Below are positions 25,126 through 33,285 of a stretch of DNA of 64,000 nt, in pieces. How positions within the stretch are numbered: position 1 is the first letter of the stretch; the number at the start of each line of letters is the position of its first letter. The notes under the pieces were generated by a model. The model had not been told where the DNA came from and did no database searches. It saw only the letters and a program-made list of their open reading frames with translations. Source of the stretch: an uncultured Candidatus Melainabacteria bacterium (GTDB taxonomy: Bacteria; Cyanobacteriota; Vampirovibrionia; Gastranaerophilales; Gastranaerophilaceae); the NCBI GenBank assembly GCA_934718135.1, contig CAKUZW010000002.1, forward strand, positions 372,001 to 436,000. The letters run 5' to 3'. The position numbers were made by a program, and so were the translations under genes.

Positions 25126-25968
25126 TTATTTTTGAAGTTTTAACAACTCTTGCGACAATTTGCCAAACGTTTCGATAGAAAGCTTTTCTCCTCGAACATT
25201 TTCATCAAGCCCCAAGTTTGAAAGAGCAGAAACTACAGCATCTTTAGGGAATGCACCATTCAAAAGACAATTTTTAATATTCTTTCTACGTTGACTAAAA
25301 GCTGCTTTTATAACTCTTCGAAAATAAGAATAATCACTCAAATCCAATTTCGGATTTTGCGTTACATCTAATTTTACTAAAGCGGAATTGACCTTTGGAG
25401 CAGGATAAAAAGACTTTCTCCCGACAAGTCGAAGAATTTTCACATCCGCCCAAAACTGAGAAAGAATTGATAAAAGCCCGTATTGCTTTGATGGAGAATC
25501 AGGAGTTGCAACCATACGTCTTGCAACTTCTTCTTGAACCATAAGAATTATATCCTTAATTTTATTACGGTTTTTATTTGCTAAATCATCAATTTCACCC
25601 AACAAATGTGCAATAATCGGGCTCGTAATATAATATGGGATATTTGCAACAACTTTGAATTTTTCATCCGACAATTTTGATAAATCAGTTTTCAAAACAT
25701 CATTGTGAATAATTTCCAAATTCGGGGCATCAAGTTTTTTCAATTCGGCAATCGCTTCTTCATCAAGCTCGATTACAATAACTTTTTTTGCATATTTTAC
25801 AAGTTGTTCTGTTACAAAACCAACCCCCGGTCCAATTTCAATAACCGTATCCTCAGGTTGAATATTGGCAAAATTGATTATATCTTGAATAACTTCCCCA
25901 TCAATTAGGAAGTTTTGTCCAAGTCTTTTTTTAGTTCTAAAGTATCTTGCTCTATCGAAGTAGTTCAT
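25126..25968 (-). CDS. rsmA: 16S rRNA dimethyladenosine transferase
   Basis: A 280-residue KsgA/RsmA enzyme that dimethylates two adjacent adenines near the 3' end of 16S rRNA during 30S maturation. It shows KKRLGQNFLIDG, SAM motif I VIEIGPGVGFVTEQL, and the catalytic NIPYYIT motif. The ATG at MNYFDR is chosen; an earlier ATG adds eight residues, but TATAGT ends 7 nt before the chosen one. A leaderless message is therefore possible. It forms an operon with ispE. Confidence 0.94.
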   Translation of the reverse strand: MNYFDRARYFRTKKRLGQNFLIDGEVIQDIINFANIQPEDTVIEIGPGVGFVTEQLVKYAKKVIVIELDEEAIAELKKLDAPNLEIIHNDVLKTDLSKLSDEKFKVVANIPYYITSPIIAHLLGEIDDLANKNRNKIKDIILMVQEEVARRMVATPDSPSKQYGLLSILSQFWADVKILRLVGRKSFYPAPKVNSALVKLDVTQNPKLDLSDYSYFRRVIKAAFSQRRKNIKNCLLNGAFPKDAVVSALSNLGLDENVRGEKLSIETFGKLSQELLKLQK

Positions 25969-26064
25969 CTTACTAACTATAATACCACACATAGGTAAAT
26001 GTTTACAAAGTTTTATTTGATATTTTAAAGAATGTTATAATATTATGGGGACGAGGATTAGAGC

Positions 26065-27393
26065 ATGATTAAACTAGGACAAAGAAATGAACTGTTAAAA
26101 GACGAAATCTTAAAACTTTACACAAAAGGTTTCACCAAACCCGAAGACTATTGTATAGGTATCGAATACGAGAGATTACCTATCTCGGCTACATCATATA
26201 AAGCCGTAGATTATTGGAGCGAATACGGAGTAAAAGAACTATTAGAAGAATTTGCCAAAGAAGACACTTGGGATTTTATCTATGATAATAAAAATATAAT
26301 AGGACTCCAAAAAGGTCATGACACAATAACTTTAGAACCGGGGTGCCAATTAGAAATCAGTGCAAAACCGGAAAAAACTATCGCTCAACTGAAAAATAAA
26401 ATTGATAAAATTAATTCAAAATTAGATAATATTCTCCAACATTTAAATATAAATCTGTTAAATTACGGAGTTTCACCATATTCAACCCACAAATCCATAA
26501 ATCTTATCCCCAAACAAAGATACAAAATCATGGCACGCTATCTGTGGGGAATTTTGTCAGATGTAATGATGAGAGAAACCGCAGGAATTCAATGCTGCAT
26601 TGACTTTAAGTCAGAAGAAGATGCAATGCGAAAATTCAAACTTGCAAATAAATTAACCCCTTTTATGACTGCAATGTTTGCAAATTCTCCAATCAGAGGT
26701 GGAGTTGATACAGGTTATAAAACCTTTAGAGGTTTGAGTTGGATAAACACAGATAACGACAGATGCGGATTTTCCGGAAAAATCAGCGAAGAATTTTCTT
26801 TTGAAGATTACATTGATTGTGTGATGAAAACCCCGATGATTTTTATCAAAAGAGATGATTTAAATATTGAACTCAATGGAGACATAACTTTTGAAGAATT
26901 TATGAAAAACGGATTTCATGGAGAAAATCCGACACTTTCAGATTATGAACTTCAAGCAAATCTGTATTTCCCTGAAGTTCGACTAAGAAACTTTATCGAA
27001 ATCAGAAATCATGACTGCGTTGGTGGAGATTTGAAATACGCAATTTTAGCTATTTATAAAGGCATAATGTATGATAACCATGCAATGGCTGATTGCGAAG
27101 AATTGTTCAAACATCTTCAATACAAAGATTTTTCTGAACTTCGATATAATGTTCCAAAACTTGCACTACAAGCAAATATAAAAAGAGCAAAAGTTGTAGA
27201 TTATGCAAAAGAAATTATAAAAATCGCAGAACAATCTCTAAAACGAAATCAAACAGGGGAAGATTTATTTTTAGATGCGATTAAAGAATTTACATATAAA
27301 GGCCTCTCTCCTGCAGACGTTATTCAAAAAAATTGGAACGGTTCTTGGAATAAAGACTTGAGAAAACTCATCAAATATTTAAATTCTCAATAA
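26065..27393 (+). CDS. gshA: Glutamate-cysteine ligase, plant/cyanobacterial type (GCS2)
   Basis: 442 residues. It carries CIGIEYERLP near residue 30, the conserved ITLEPGCQLEIS, HPS-like YGVSPYSTHKS, MMRETAGIQCCID and FANSPIRGG. These define the GCS2 branch found in plants, cyanobacteria and alphaproteobacteria, which makes gamma-glutamylcysteine, the first step of glutathione synthesis. TATAAT lies 24 nt and GACGAGG 8 nt before the ATG. gshB is not in the window. The type supports a cyanobacteria-related host. Confidence 0.88.
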   Translation: MIKLGQRNELLKDEILKLYTKGFTKPEDYCIGIEYERLPISATSYKAVDYWSEYGVKELLEEFAKEDTWDFIYDNKNIIGLQKGHDTITLEPGCQLEISAKPEKTIAQLKNKIDKINSKLDNILQHLNINLLNYGVSPYSTHKSINLIPKQRYKIMARYLWGILSDVMMRETAGIQCCIDFKSEEDAMRKFKLANKLTPFMTAMFANSPIRGGVDTGYKTFRGLSWINTDNDRCGFSGKISEEFSFEDYIDCVMKTPMIFIKRDDLNIELNGDITFEEFMKNGFHGENPTLSDYELQANLYFPEVRLRNFIEIRNHDCVGGDLKYAILAIYKGIMYDNHAMADCEELFKHLQYKDFSELRYNVPKLALQANIKRAKVVDYAKEIIKIAEQSLKRNQTGEDLFLDAIKEFTYKGLSPADVIQKNWNGSWNKDLRKLIKYLNSQ

Positions 27394-27404
27394 CCTCATC
27401 AAGG

Positions 27405-28079
27405 TTATTTATTAGAACAATTTGTTTGATATGCTTGAAAAACGATGGCAAGAGTTGAAATTGCATTTGCTTGAACGATAGGATTTTTATCATTTGTGGC
27501 ATTTACAAGAGGAATAATAAATTTCTCCAACTCTATACTCTTGTCATCTGTGAGGTTTGAAATACAAGATATTGCAGAATTTCTGCTCACCCAGTTTGTT
27601 GATTTTAATGTTTCAATAATTTTATCTTGCAAAAATTTGCCATATCTGCAAATTCCACAAATTGCATTTTTTCTGATTAAATCGTTTTCTTCTCCCAATT
27701 TATCAAATAAAATTTTGAAAGTCTCTTCATTTTGAAATTCTGATATTGCAAGAACAGCAGCAGCCGAAACATTCTGATTTTGGGATGAAGTTTTGTTTTT
27801 TATCGCTTCAAAAACGATGTCTGAATATTCACTTTTCGTAGTTATTTTTTGAGGAATATTTTGAATTTCTTTTTGTCCGTTAGGCAAAATATATGAAAAA
27901 CCGGAACGAGTAATTGCCTGTTTTGCATCTTCCAATGTTTTGTAGCACAGAGAATCAGAACCTAAAGGATGCGGGATTTTTTGCACAATTGATTTGTTTT
28001 TATTTTTTAGAGAAATTGCATTGACTATAAATACCGCTTCTCCATTTTTAATTTCTTTTTTTATTGCAATATACTGCAT
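27405..28079 (-). CDS. HEAT-repeat protein with N-terminal beta domain
   Basis: 224 residues. An N-terminal ~80-residue mixed domain (KNGEAVFIVNAISLKN...LEDAKQAITRSGFSYILPNG) is followed by HEAT-like helices (SAAAVLAISEFQNEETFKILFDKLG, NDLIRKNAICGICRYG, NWVSRNSAISCISNL). It is related in its C-terminal part to the protein at 23606. It lies 3 bp downstream of an exported-protein gene, last in a four-gene operon of envelope proteins, but has no signal peptide itself. Possibly a cytoplasmic scaffold; function unknown. Confidence 0.65.
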   Translation of the reverse strand: MQYIAIKKEIKNGEAVFIVNAISLKNKNKSIVQKIPHPLGSDSLCYKTLEDAKQAITRSGFSYILPNGQKEIQNIPQKITTKSEYSDIVFEAIKNKTSSQNQNVSAAAVLAISEFQNEETFKILFDKLGEENDLIRKNAICGICRYGKFLQDKIIETLKSTNWVSRNSAISCISNLTDDKSIELEKFIIPLVNATNDKNPIVQANAISTLAIVFQAYQTNCSNK

Positions 28080-28082
28080 ATT

Positions 28083-28685
28083 TTATATTCCTTCATAAAA
28101 AATACTTTTGTCCATCTGTGCAAAAAATTCTCTATAGATTTCCGGTTTATAAATTCTGATAACACGAATTGGAGCTGATTTAACGTAAGAAAATCCGTCT
28201 GCATTAAGTAAGAACTTTTCAACCAAAATAAATCTGACTTTTGTTTTATTTTTCCCGAATTTTTCGACATTAACATTTGAATCTACAACAACGGTTTTGT
28301 CTCTGAGTTCGTTTGACAATTGCATTGTTGGTGCGTACATACTATAAGCCGCCGTGCCATAAGAAAATACAGTATAAGCAGCAGCCAAAGTTAACCACAT
28401 TGAGCACCCAAACACTCGTCCTTTTCTTGCATAAGGGTGTTTGAATGTTTTTTGAGCCCTGATATAACCTAAATCCGGCTCAATTTCTTGCACAATAAAC
28501 CCACTGTCTTGCAATGTATTTATTGCAGCCTTCATAACACGAGTAGTGTCAGAAGTGTCAAAAAATCGTGTCTCCATTTCTCTCAATTCAAGTTGTGACA
28601 TTTTGACTTTCTTTGCCAAAACACAATTTGAACTAAAAAAAACTGTGATTATTGCTAAAATTGTTGTAAGAAATTTTTTCATCAT
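28083..28685 (-). CDS. Exported protein, paralogue of the next upstream gene
   Basis: 200 residues with a signal peptide (FLTTILAIITVFFSSNCVLA). The mature start shares with the upstream gene the block LE-R-x5-T-R-x2-D-x-S-D...VMKA...LQD-GFIV...P-LG-I, here LREMETRFFDTSDTTRVMKAAINTLQDSGFIV. The middle has a hydrophobic stretch (WLTLAAAYTVFSYGTAAYSM). The start overlaps the previous stop (ATGA), showing translational coupling. A Cys at the signal end could make it a lipoprotein, but the lipobox is poor. Periplasmic or inner-membrane role unknown. Confidence 0.65.
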   Translation of the reverse strand: MMKKFLTTILAIITVFFSSNCVLAKKVKMSQLELREMETRFFDTSDTTRVMKAAINTLQDSGFIVQEIEPDLGYIRAQKTFKHPYARKGRVFGCSMWLTLAAAYTVFSYGTAAYSMYAPTMQLSNELRDKTVVVDSNVNVEKFGKNKTKVRFILVEKFLLNADGFSYVKSAPIRVIRIYKPEIYREFFAQMDKSIFYEGI

Positions 28686-29206
28686 ATTTTTTGTTTTTGT
28701 AAAAATATTGCCTTATCAACTTTTGAGAAAAAGTCTTGATAGTAATTTTCGTCATTGATATCGTCAATAAACTGTGCATTTCCATAGATATTTAACAATT
28801 TACGTTTGAAATTAATTCTAACTTTCATACTTTTGCCGTATTCAGTGACATTTGCAGTTGTTTCAATTGTTGCAACTTTCACACCATTCCAGTTAAGACG
28901 GGATTTTGAAAGCCCGAATTCTTTTGAAATATCAATATTTGGATCTGATGTGTCAAAATCCTTAACTCCATAAATAAAGCCCAATAGCGGATTTGCGTTG
29001 TACACAATAAATCCCTCATCTTGCAAAACATTGAGCATTGCTTTCATAACAAGAGCTTTGTCTGTAGAATCGTAAGTTCTCGTTTGGAATTGACGTTTTT
29101 CAAGCTGAGTCATCGGAGTTATAATATTTTCAGACTGTCGTCTCTTTGCACAAACCGGAAGTGCCAGACATAAAATAAAAAGAATTGCTAATACTTTTTT
29201 CAACAT
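28682..29206 (-). CDS. Exported protein with LQD-GFIV domain
   Basis: 174 residues with a clear signal peptide (VLAILFILCLALPVCA|KRR). The conserved block KRQFQTRTYDSTDKALVMKAMLNVLQDEGFIVYNANPLLGFIYG is shared with the next gene, so the pair arose by duplication. The remainder is a beta-rich half. It lies 12 bp downstream of a BamE-like gene in the same operon, suggesting an envelope function. No better family call can be made from sequence alone. Confidence 0.65.
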   Translation of the reverse strand: MLKKVLAILFILCLALPVCAKRRQSENIITPMTQLEKRQFQTRTYDSTDKALVMKAMLNVLQDEGFIVYNANPLLGFIYGVKDFDTSDPNIDISKEFGLSKSRLNWNGVKVATIETTANVTEYGKSMKVRINFKRKLLNIYGNAQFIDDINDENYYQDFFSKVDKAIFLQKQKI

Positions 29207-29218
29207 TGTTTCCTCTCC

Positions 29219-29716
29219 CTAGAATGTACTCATGTGGTAAGAAAAAGTCTTAACATTGTGATTTTCGTCAAATTTTAGAACAACAGTCAAAGTTTTTTGA
29301 ACAGATTGAACTGTTCCACCATTTTTGTTGTATCCGACATTAGCAAGTCCGCCACCGAAGCCTCCGGAGCCGTAACCTCCGCCAAGTCCGCCGACTCCAA
29401 CTCCAAAACCTGAGCTGTTATATGATGTGATTGATGAAACTTTATCATAAATCCAAGTTTCCAATCCATCTGCATCCTGAGTTACAATATTAGGTGAACC
29501 CATAGCAAGAGCCACATCTGCTTGAGATGTCCCAACTTTAATATTTCTTTGAGCTGTTCCAAGAGTCATTTGTTGCTCTTGAATAGGTGTAACCATTTGC
29601 ATTTGACATTTTTCAGGATGTTTTCGGCATTTTCTGCTCATTTTAGGATATTCATTGATTGCAAACACCGGAGCTGCAATACTCAAAACTAATAGTGATG
29701 CTAAAATCTTTTTCAT
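29219..29716 (-). CDS. BamE/SmpA-like exported protein with Gly-rich insert
   Basis: 165 residues. A signal peptide (ILASLLVLSIAAPVFA) precedes a segment NIKVGTSQADVALAMGSPNIVTQDADGLETWIYDKV. Its G-x-S/T-x2-D-V...G-x-P pattern is the SmpA/OmlA (BamE) fold. A glycine-rich loop (GFGVGVGGLGGGYGSGGFGGG) interrupts the fold before the final strands (KTLTVVLKFDENHNVKTFSYH). No lipobox Cys is seen at the cleavage site, unlike true BamE lipoproteins. It is first in an operon with two exported paralogues and a HEAT protein. Confidence 0.68.
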   Translation of the reverse strand: MKKILASLLVLSIAAPVFAINEYPKMSRKCRKHPEKCQMQMVTPIQEQQMTLGTAQRNIKVGTSQADVALAMGSPNIVTQDADGLETWIYDKVSSITSYNSSGFGVGVGGLGGGYGSGGFGGGLANVGYNKNGGTVQSVQKTLTVVLKFDENHNVKTFSYHMSTF

Positions 29717-29814
29717 AATTATTCCTTCTTCAACTACCTTAGACTTTGATATTATAGCAAATTTTTCAAAAATTTTAAAGTAGCCATTTCAAGAAAAAAC
29801 ATTATAATAGGTGT

Positions 29815-30342
29815 ATGAAAAAATTTATCTTAATATTGGCTATTATATTTTTCCCTATCTGTGCAAATTCTCAAATAATATCAGGCGGAGTTGAATATAA
29901 TTCAGAAATCGCACAGCAAGAAATGATAAATTCCAAACCCGCTAAATTTGATAAAAATTTAATCAAAACAAATCTCCTAGACAAAAATCATAATGAGAAT
30001 ATCGCAACTCTCCTACAAGGGAATACGGAACTTAAAGACCGCACTCTTGCTCTTTTTTCTGACGGAAGTTATGGAATTATTTATAAAAATGACAAACAAA
30101 ATGTTTGGTATTACAATAACCAAGGTGTTTTGACACATAACGAAATTAAAACGTCATTAACTTACCCATATAAAACATACAAATATTCAACAAATGAAAC
30201 TTTAGTCAACATGAGTTTGCGAATATCAGATACTGAAAGTTATGTTTTTGATAATTCCGGAAAACTACTTGCTCATTGGGTTGGGAATTATTGCTATGAC
30301 TCTTCAGGAAATATTATTATGACCCGAAAAATTATGAAATAA
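29815..30342 (+). CDS. Hypothetical secreted protein
   Basis: 175 residues with a signal peptide (FILILAIIFFPICANS). The mature part has repeated short strands of the form 'sdGsyGIIYKND..NVWYYNNQGVLTHNE' and 'YVFDNSGKLLAHWVGNYCYDSSGNIIMTRK', reminiscent of MORN- or YD-like repeats but not clearly either. TATAAT ends 6 nt before the ATG with no Shine-Dalgarno, so it is probably leaderless. It ends 2 bp before the convergent prepilin gene. Function unknown. Confidence 0.65.
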   Translation: MKKFILILAIIFFPICANSQIISGGVEYNSEIAQQEMINSKPAKFDKNLIKTNLLDKNHNENIATLLQGNTELKDRTLALFSDGSYGIIYKNDKQNVWYYNNQGVLTHNEIKTSLTYPYKTYKYSTNETLVNMSLRISDTESYVFDNSGKLLAHWVGNYCYDSSGNIIMTRKIMK

Positions 30343-30344
30343 TT

Positions 30345-31055
30345 CTATTTCCAAGGATAAGTTTTATCAATTTCCCAACCTGCACGTCTGATTTTTTCGG
30401 CACAACATTCACCACGACCTTGTTTTGAGCAATCGTTATCTACTTCCTCATTTGATTTTTCGTAGCAAAATGGTCTTATCCCACCACCGTCAGTTTGAGT
30501 TCTTGATAAGAAAAATACATCACGCCCATATCTATTTGGACCTTCTGCCCCGTTCAAATCAACTGTAACTTTATACCACGCCTTTTTAGATTCTCCTTCA
30601 ATATTCCATGTAGCTAGATATATTGTATACAAAAATCCATCTGCCGTTATGAATGCTGTACGTAAACGAGGTTCAACAGGATACAAAGTTGATTTGCTCC
30701 AATCCGCATACTTCCAAGGTTTATCTGACTTATAGCCACATTGAGCAGAGAAATTGCAATATGTAGAAACTTTGATATATGGAGCCCAATAAATGTTAAA
30801 GTATTCCAAAGAATTAAAATCCTTAGTTTCTTCTGCTCCAAGCTCTCCAACATCATCATAAGACAATTTGTAAGCCTGATTTAATACAGAAATCGCACGT
30901 TGAAGTTTAACTACAGTCTGCTTTTTCTGATTATTTGTAATAAGAGTTGGAATCGTCATCGCCGCTACAATTCCGATGATACCAAGGGTGATAAGAACTT
31001 CTGCCAAAGTGAAGGCTATTTCCTTTTTCTCTATTCCCTTAAAAAAATTTTTCAT
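30345..31055 (-). CDS. Type IV prepilin-like protein
   Basis: 236 residues, and the cleanest prepilin of the set. Its leader MKNFFKGIEKKEIA carries no insertion before FTLAEVLITLGIIGIVAAM. The body keeps YCNFSAQCGYKS, NGAEGPNRYGRDVFFLSR, two late Cys pairs and CCAEKIRRAGWEIDKTYPWK. AAAGGA lies 8 nt before the ATG and the adjacent 31 nt match the 14.2-kb locus exactly, showing recent duplication or exchange. It serves as the reference for judging the expanded leaders of two other copies. Confidence 0.9.
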   Translation of the reverse strand: MKNFFKGIEKKEIAFTLAEVLITLGIIGIVAAMTIPTLITNNQKKQTVVKLQRAISVLNQAYKLSYDDVGELGAEETKDFNSLEYFNIYWAPYIKVSTYCNFSAQCGYKSDKPWKYADWSKSTLYPVEPRLRTAFITADGFLYTIYLATWNIEGESKKAWYKVTVDLNGAEGPNRYGRDVFFLSRTQTDGGGIRPFCYEKSNEEVDNDCSKQGRGECCAEKIRRAGWEIDKTYPWK

Positions 31056-31080
31056 ATTTATTCCTTTCTTATTTGTTACT

Positions 31081-31290
31081 ACTAAATTGGATTAGGGTCA
31101 CGTCACCCTGAACAGCACGAGCAAAAGCGAAGTGCGTGATTCAGTGTCTATCCATTTGATTGGTTAATAAATCAACATTGATAGATTCTGAATAGCAAGA
31201 AAATTTTGTGCTCATACTTCACACAAATTTTCTAAGCTTTCAGAATGACATAAAAAATGTAATGAACTTATTTCCTTGTTCCTTCTTCCT
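31081..31290. repeat. Interspersed repeat block in prepilin 5' region
   Basis: Holds GTCACCCTGAA...GTGTCTATCCATTTGAT, related in reverse to 19130-19171; a TAGATTCTGAA...TTTCAGAATGACAT block (31181-31251); and one arm, AATGAACTTATTTCC (from 31261). These lie in the long untranslated leader of the prepilin. Confidence 0.6.
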
Positions 31291-31332
31291 CGAAACAACT
31301 TACAGACTTCATTTATCATCAATTTAGCCTCC

Positions 31333-31417
31333 ATATTATCAAACCTTATAGACATATTTATTGCATTATAGTTTGATAATATCGCAATTGGTTAATTCTG
31401 TCAATAATTCGTATAAT
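31333..31417. promoter_or_regulatory. Prepilin promoter with 12-bp inverted operator arms; divergent promoter
   Basis: On the minus strand TTGACA (31399-31404), 17 bp, then TATTAT (31376-31381). The -10 lies inside the arm GTTTGATAATAT (31371-31382), whose perfect partner ATATTATCAAAC is at 31333-31344, past the start point. On the plus strand TTGGTT (31388-31393), 18 bp, TATAAT (31412-31417), then 6 nt to the regulator ATG. Confidence 0.75.
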
Positions 31418-31423
31418 GGGAAA

Positions 31424-31636
31424 ATGGAAGTCAGAAACGAATTAAAAGCCCTTATAGCCCAAAATGGAGCTACATTAAAAAAAGTTTGTGAAATTTTAAC
31501 TCAAAAATACGGCAAAAATTATATTGGAAATAATATTACCAATAAATTACGCAGAAAAACTATTAAATTTGAAGAAGTTCAAGAAATTTTAGACGTACTC
31601 GGATACCACATCGAATTTATCAGAAATAGCGACTAG
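31424..31636 (+). CDS. Small putative DNA-binding protein divergent from prepilin
   Basis: 70 residues, relative of the protein at 14477: ELKALIAQNGATLKKVCEIL, NNITNKLRRKTIKFEEVQEIL, then LGYHIEF. The pattern resembles a compact HTH with a basic turn (KLRRKT). An upstream in-frame ATG is ruled out because it lies within the promoter. TATAAT ends 6 nt before the chosen ATG, giving a leaderless message. The stop overlaps the convergent rbgA end by 4 bp. Regulator of the facing prepilin is inferred from position. Confidence 0.65.
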   Translation: MEVRNELKALIAQNGATLKKVCEILTQKYGKNYIGNNITNKLRRKTIKFEEVQEILDVLGYHIEFIRNSD

Positions 31637-32502
31637 TTTTCAGTTTCCACAGGCAATTTATCCAAAATAAATTTACCAATCTTACCTTCTCTAAAATCTC
31701 TTAGAATATAAACAGAAGTTCTTTCTCTGTCTGTTGAACCTCCGGTTAAAAGCCAATTTCGAGCTATAGAAATATTATCAATATTTAATTCTAAATCGTC
31801 AGGCAATTTATAAAATTCTCTCAATTGTTTTGCCTGTTTTTCGTTTAATATATCCAACAATTCTTGGGCAACAATCTCATTTGAATACGCATTTTCAGAT
31901 ACAGAATTTACGAACGCTAATTTTTTAGCCCTTTCTTGATCCTCTTGTTTCATCGGAATAATCCCCGGAGTATCAAGGAGTTCAAGTTGAGGATTAATTC
32001 TTACCCATTGCTGCTGACGTGTAACGCCTGCTTTAGCTCCAATTTTTGTTTTGGAAGAACGGGTAAGTTTGTTAATAATACTAGATTTCCCAACATTCGG
32101 AAGTCCAACAACCATAATTCTTGCAGGTCTACGCAAAAGACCTTTTGCCATAAGAGCTTGAATTCTCGGTTCTGAAAGTTCAACCGCTTTTTTAACAATT
32201 ACATTTATATCTTTGTTATTTTTAGCTTCAGTTGAAATTACGGCAGTATTATTTTCTGCTTTCAAATATTCAAGAAATGGTTTAAGTTCCGATTTATCAA
32301 CCAAATCGGATTTATTAACCAACAAAAATCGAGGCTTTCCGTTAAGAAGCCCCGATATATTGTCATAATTGCTTGATAAAGGTAATCTCGCATCAATAAC
32401 TTCAATCACGGCATCCACCAAAGAAAGCTGTTCTTTCAGCTTCTTTTCTGCTTTTGCAATATGTCCCGGATACCAGTGAATATGAGTCTTATCTTTTTTC
32501 AA
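31633..32502 (-). CDS. rbgA: Ribosome biogenesis GTPase RbgA/YlqF
   Basis: A 289-residue circularly permuted GTPase needed for late 50S assembly. The G4 motif NKSD (LVNKSDLVD) comes before G1 (GLPNVGKSSIINKL) and G3 (DTPGI), the hallmark of the YlqF/YawG family. The N-terminus HWYPGHIAKAEKKLKEQLSLVD is diagnostic. It overlaps the end of rplS by 14 bp, so the two are translationally linked; this pair makes sense because L19 is a 50S protein. Confidence 0.93.
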   Translation of the reverse strand: MKKDKTHIHWYPGHIAKAEKKLKEQLSLVDAVIEVIDARLPLSSNYDNISGLLNGKPRFLLVNKSDLVDKSELKPFLEYLKAENNTAVISTEAKNNKDINVIVKKAVELSEPRIQALMAKGLLRRPARIMVVGLPNVGKSSIINKLTRSSKTKIGAKAGVTRQQQWVRINPQLELLDTPGIIPMKQEDQERAKKLAFVNSVSENAYSNEIVAQELLDILNEKQAKQLREFYKLPDDLELNIDNISIARNWLLTGGSTDRERTSVYILRDFREGKIGKFILDKLPVETEN

Positions 32503-32845
32503 TTTTTTCCTTAATACGAGTTGCTTTACCTGAACGTTCTCTTAAATAGTACAATTTAGCACGTTTAACATCACCACGTCTAAGAACATTGATTTTATCA
32601 ATTCTTGGAGAGTTGATTAAGAATACACGTTCAACTCCAACACCTTGGAATACTTTTCTTACAGTAATAGTTTTGTTAAGACCTGCACCATGCATTTTGA
32701 TAATTGTTCCTTCAAATGCTTGGATTCTTTCTTTGTTTCCTTCAATAATTTTAACAAAAACTTTTACTGTATCGCCGGCATTAAGACTAGGAATGTCTTT
32801 GCCTAAATAATTTTTTTCTAATTCATCAATAATAGGGTGATTCAT
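32489..32845 (-). CDS. rplS: 50S ribosomal protein L19
   Basis: A 118-residue L19, which bridges the subunits at the 50S interface. Typical segments: GDTVKVFVKIIEGNKERIQAFEG, TVRKVFQGVGVERVF and RRGDVKRAKLYYLRERSGK. Length is normal. In many bacteria rplS ends a rpsP-rimM-trmD-rplS operon; here the upstream neighbour is a 440-bp region with only a small frame, so that operon is not conserved at this spot. Confidence 0.95.
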   Translation of the reverse strand: MNHPIIDELEKNYLGKDIPSLNAGDTVKVFVKIIEGNKERIQAFEGTIIKMHGAGLNKTITVRKVFQGVGVERVFLINSPRIDKINVLRRGDVKRAKLYYLRERSGKATRIKEKIEKR

Positions 32846-33083
32846 TTCTACTTTCCTTTATATTTCTAATCCATTACTTTAGTTAAAATGTAATTCCTTT
32901 ATTGGTGTTAATGACTTTTTCCACACAAAAGTCCACCAACGCACGTTCGTACATTGAATTCTATAATAAATAAATTAAATTTGCAAGTGGTGAAGACGTC
33001 ATGTTAATAACTGTTACGCTTAAATTTTTAAGAATTGAAATATTGAATATAGACTTTGAAAATTTTTCTGCTAAATTGAAGAC

Positions 33084-33233
33084 ATGGGACAAGATTACAA
33101 AAAACTTTTAAATAAAAAGAAGAAAAAATATTGCGATATAAAGACAATGGGCGTTAATATTGATAAGAACGAATATTACGAGATAATTCTTTCAAATTCC
33201 GCTCATCCTGAAAATTTTAACAATAAAAAATAA
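33084..33233 (+). CDS. Small hypothetical protein (49 aa)
   Basis: A 49-codon frame in the gap between rplS and pyk. The product is very basic at the start (MGQDYKKLLNKKKKKYCDIK) and ends polar (SNSAHPENFNNKK). Support for a real gene is positional: TAAATT ends 6 nt before the ATG (the leaderless layout seen elsewhere) and a perfect terminator begins at its stop codon. No known family. It could be a small protein or part of a short RNA. Confidence 0.5.
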   Translation: MGQDYKKLLNKKKKKYCDIKTMGVNIDKNEYYEIILSNSAHPENFNNKK

Positions 33234-33262
33234 AAGCTCACCGAAAAAACGATGAGCTTTTT
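33233..33262. terminator. Rho-independent terminator
   Basis: AAAAGCTCA pairs with TGAGCTTTT around a 12-nt loop and is followed by T residues. It serves the 49-aa frame and, in the other direction, pyk. Confidence 0.85.
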
Positions 33263-33285
33263 TGTTATTTGTATTGTCTAAAAAC

